This document shows, one piece after another, positions 61,918 to 64,000 of a stretch of 64,000 nucleotides of DNA. Origin of the DNA: Bacteroidetes bacterium GWE2_42_24 (lineage in GTDB: Bacteria; Bacteroidota; Bacteroidia; Bacteroidales; TTA-H9); NCBI GenBank assembly GCA_001768515.1, contig MEOA01000067.1, positions 1-64,000 of the forward strand, given 5' to 3'. Within the stretch, counting starts at the first letter, position 1. Each line of letters begins with the position of its first letter. The notes beneath the pieces were generated by a model, which was not told the DNA's origin, did not search any database, and saw only the letters and a list, made by a program, of their open reading frames with translations. Made by a program: the position numbers and the translations under genes.

Positions 61918-64000
61918 GATGAATACTTTACATCAAGATATTTATGCAAAATAGATAATAATTCATTGAATTGAAGTGGTTTTGACAGAAAATCGTGAAA
62001 GCCGGCCTGAATAAACAATTCTTTGTCGGTATTATAAACCGAGGCACTGACGGCAATGGTTGGAATATTGGCTGTTGTTGGACAATCTTTCAGGCGTCGG
62101 TTTACCTCAAAACCATCGATTCCAGGCATCCTGATATCGAGTAGAATCAGGTCGGGATGATGGCTCTTCGCGTATTGAAGGGCTAACTCACCTGAAGCTG
62201 CTTCCATTACGGAGATTCCCTTAAAACTGATAAGCTCTTTAAGCAAAAGCCGGTTGTCAGCTATATCGTCGACGATCAGCACTTTTGAGTCGAAGAAACG
62301 TGTTTCCAGAGAAGAAGTATCGGGTATCGAATTCAAATTATTCAATCCAACCAGAACATCAGGGAGCATCAAAGTGAAGGAACTGCCTTCATTAAGAATA
62401 CTCTCTACAGATAGCTGTCCACCCATCAGATGGGCGAGTCTCTGGCTGATGGTTAGTCCCAACCCGTTACCCCCTTCCAAAGTAGAGTTGGAGGGCTTAA
62501 TCTGGCTAAAAGAATCAAAAATCATTTGAAGATTTTCAGCAGCAATACCTTTACCGGTATCCCTAACCGTAATAACGAGGTCGACCGAATTACCCGCTTC
62601 GGCCTTTTCGTTACTGACACTGACTGAGACGGTGACCTTACCATGATCAGTAAACTTAAGGGCATTTCCGACCAGATTAAACAATATCTGGCGAAGACGT
62701 TGAGCATCAACAATAAGCCAATCTGGAACCCTGGTGATGTATTCAATGGATAACAACAGGTTCTTTTCATTGGCGGTTAAAGAAAATGCAGCCAGTATCT
62801 CTTCCAGAAAATTGCTAAGATTTACCTGAGTAAGTGACAGATGAGCTTTTCCTGATTCGATGTAAGCAAGATCAAGAATATCGTTGATGATGGTAAGAAG
62901 CCCTCTTCCGCTTTGCCTGATTGAGTTAATATACCGGTTAATCATTGAAGTCGAAGGATCCCGGGCCAGTAGATCAGTAAATCCAAGGATTGAATTAAGT
63001 GGTGTTCTGATTTCATGGCTCATATTGGCAAGAAACTGGGATTTGGCTTCGGCTAAATTCTCAGCTTTCGTTTTTGCCTTTTCCAATTCATGAGAATAGC
63101 GTTTAAGCTCCAATTGAGCTTTTTCGATAATGACGGCTTTCTGCTGGAGCTTTTTTCCGGCATTTTTTTTGTTTTTATAGGCAAGGTAGGTGCCAATCGC
63201 GCTGATGAGTAGTATGCCAATTATTATTCCGGAAGTCGTTCGTTGGCGGGACAGATTTTGATCTCTCAACAGGTTCTCGTGCTTCAACATCTCAATCTCC
63301 TTCGCTTTTGTCTCTGTCTCAAACCTTGCCTGAATAGCAGCGATATTTCTCCGGTTTGTTTCATTTAGAAGACTATCCTTGAAGAAGATAGATTTCTTGT
63401 AGAACTGAAGTGCCTTTGATGAATCATTTTTTTGTTCATTGATACTGCATAACATCATGTTAATCTCTGTCAATTGGGAGAGCACGCCGAGTTTCCCGGC
63501 TTGAGCAAGCGCAAGCTTCAGTGATGGTTCAGCTTGTTTTATATCACCGCGCTGTATCAAGATTTTGGCAATGTTAATTCTGGAGTCGACCACATAGCGC
63601 AGATCCGAGATCATAGTGAACAGTTCAAGCGCTTTGTTGAAGTATCCTAGTGCTTCAGCATAATCTTTTTCTGCAAGACAGACGCTCCCCAGATCATTGT
63701 AACATATAGCCATTCCTTTCAAATTCTTGGCACTTCGATTGACTTCCAGACTCTTGTTGTAATAATTTCTTGCCTTATTATTGTCTTTGAGAGCCAGATA
63801 AACATTTCCAAGATTATTTAAGTTGATAGCGATACCCCTTTTGCTTTTAACTTCTCTTTCCAGGCTAAGACTTTGTTCGAAAAATTCAATGGCACGCGGG
63901 TAATCACCAAGCAAGAAATTTATATTTCCAATACTGTTTGTTGAAATGGCTTTACTGTGCTGGTCATTTAAACTATCGGCAATTCTCAGTGCTTTCAGGT
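61914..64000 (-). CDS. TPR hybrid sensor histidine kinase (partial, 5' end outside window)
   Basis: The frame is open up to the right edge and continues beyond it; the apparent TTG start at 63914 is not real, since TPR sequence (IADSLNDQHSKAISTNSIGNINF) precedes it. Visible order: at least five TPR repeats, one transmembrane helix (SGIIIGILLISAIGTYLAY), a coiled coil, HisKA with the intact FLANMSHEIRTPLN, HATPase with the N-box and GNGLGLTI, and a C-terminal receiver (LILLDIRMPGIDG). This is a full hybrid kinase, in contrast to the pseudokinase at 21693. It is the gene directly upstream of galK. Confidence 0.9.
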   Translation of the reverse strand, partial: LKALRIADSLNDQHSKAISTNSIGNINFLLGDYPRAIEFFEQSLSLEREVKSKRGIAINLNNLGNVYLALKDNNKARNYYNKSLEVNRSAKNLKGMAICYNDLGSVCLAEKDYAEALGYFNKALELFTMISDLRYVVDSRINIAKILIQRGDIKQAEPSLKLALAQAGKLGVLSQLTEINMMLCSINEQKNDSSKALQFYKKSIFFKDSLLNETNRRNIAAIQARFETETKAKEIEMLKHENLLRDQNLSRQRTTSGIIIGILLISAIGTYLAYKNKKNAGKKLQQKAVIIEKAQLELKRYSHELEKAKTKAENLAEAKSQFLANMSHEIRTPLNSILGFTDLLARDPSTSMINRYINSIRQSGRGLLTIINDILDLAYIESGKAHLSLTQVNLSNFLEEILAAFSLTANEKNLLLSIEYITRVPDWLIVDAQRLRQILFNLVGNALKFTDHGKVTVSVSVSNEKAEAGNSVDLVITVRDTGKGIAAENLQMIFDSFSQIKPSNSTLEGGNGLGLTISQRLAHLMGGQLSVESILNEGSSFTLMLPDVLVGLNNLNSIPDTSSLETRFFDSKVLIVDDIADNRLLLKELISFKGISVMEAASGELALQYAKSHHPDLILLDIRMPGIDGFEVNRRLKDCPTTANIPTIAVSASVYNTDKELFIQAGFHDFLSKPLQFNELLSILHKYLDVKYSS

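Overview
The window reads as chromosomal DNA of a Bacteroidota bacterium, probably Bacteroidales-like; no species can be named from sequence alone. The evidence is: two proteins with type A T9SS C-terminal sorting domains, an LruC-domain lipoprotein, a TonB receptor with a carboxypeptidase-like N-terminal domain, the order coiled-coil gene / zapA / 6S RNA / rny, and the Bacteroidota -7 promoter element TAnnTTTG(C) ahead of many genes. The DNA is AT-rich. Most genes are housekeeping, on both strands, in short operons often closed by clear hairpin-T terminators. There is no CRISPR array, prophage or intact insertion sequence.

Layout. 1-11.4 kb: an accessory, secreted-protein region (MORN protein, LruC lipoprotein, DUF3298, DUF6599 and DUF362 proteins, Omp28-like T9SS protein) separated by long, decayed, repeat-bearing intergenic DNA. 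11.4-21.4 kb: a T9SS protein, an orphan degenerate LytS-like kinase, a TrmH-like methyltransferase, a murL-murD pair, YqgE, Sua5/YrdC, tRNA-Lys, pyrB-pyrI and a cyclic 2,3-diphosphoglycerate synthase-type enzyme. 21.7-28.3 kb: a TPR/PAS pseudo-histidine kinase, a DciA-like protein, a double-hotdog protein, a FAH-family hydrolase, a gene-free repeat region and a XerD-type recombinase. 28.3-38.4 kb: metabolism and RNA/protein quality (SDR, TerC, two PLP enzymes, Aat, GuaD, DUF3127, class IV aminotransferase, PPK2, nitrilase, MIF-like tautomerase) and two tRNA-Ser genes. 38.5-46.7 kb: GWxTD protein plus glycosyltransferase, AroQ, a TPP riboswitch feeding a TonB receptor, and a class V PLP enzyme. 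46.8-54.8 kb: a signalling and iron-sulfur block (unknown gene, radical SAM protein, CheY-like protein, a frameshifted zinc-ribbon/ferredoxin gene, NtrC-type regulator, large multi-PAS kinase). 55-58.3 kb: trmD, coiled-coil gene, zapA, 6S RNA, rny. 58.3-59.8 kb: repeat-rich, gene-free. 59.8-64 kb: CAP/SPOR protein, galK and a TPR hybrid kinase that runs off the window.

How parts work together. murL and murD overlap by 4 bp and would make UDP-MurNAc-Ala-D-Glu by adding L-Glu and then epimerising it, a route known from Xanthomonas. The TPP riboswitch implies that the TonB receptor imports thiamin or a precursor. galK is translationally coupled to a hybrid sensor kinase. The most unusual items are the murL-murD pair, the pseudokinase whose phospho-accepting His is replaced by Lys, the frameshifted ferredoxin-like gene at 49.8-50.1 kb that lies in three short frames, and intergenic arrays with an 11-bp period, two of them inside diverged copies of one roughly 200-bp dispersed repeat.
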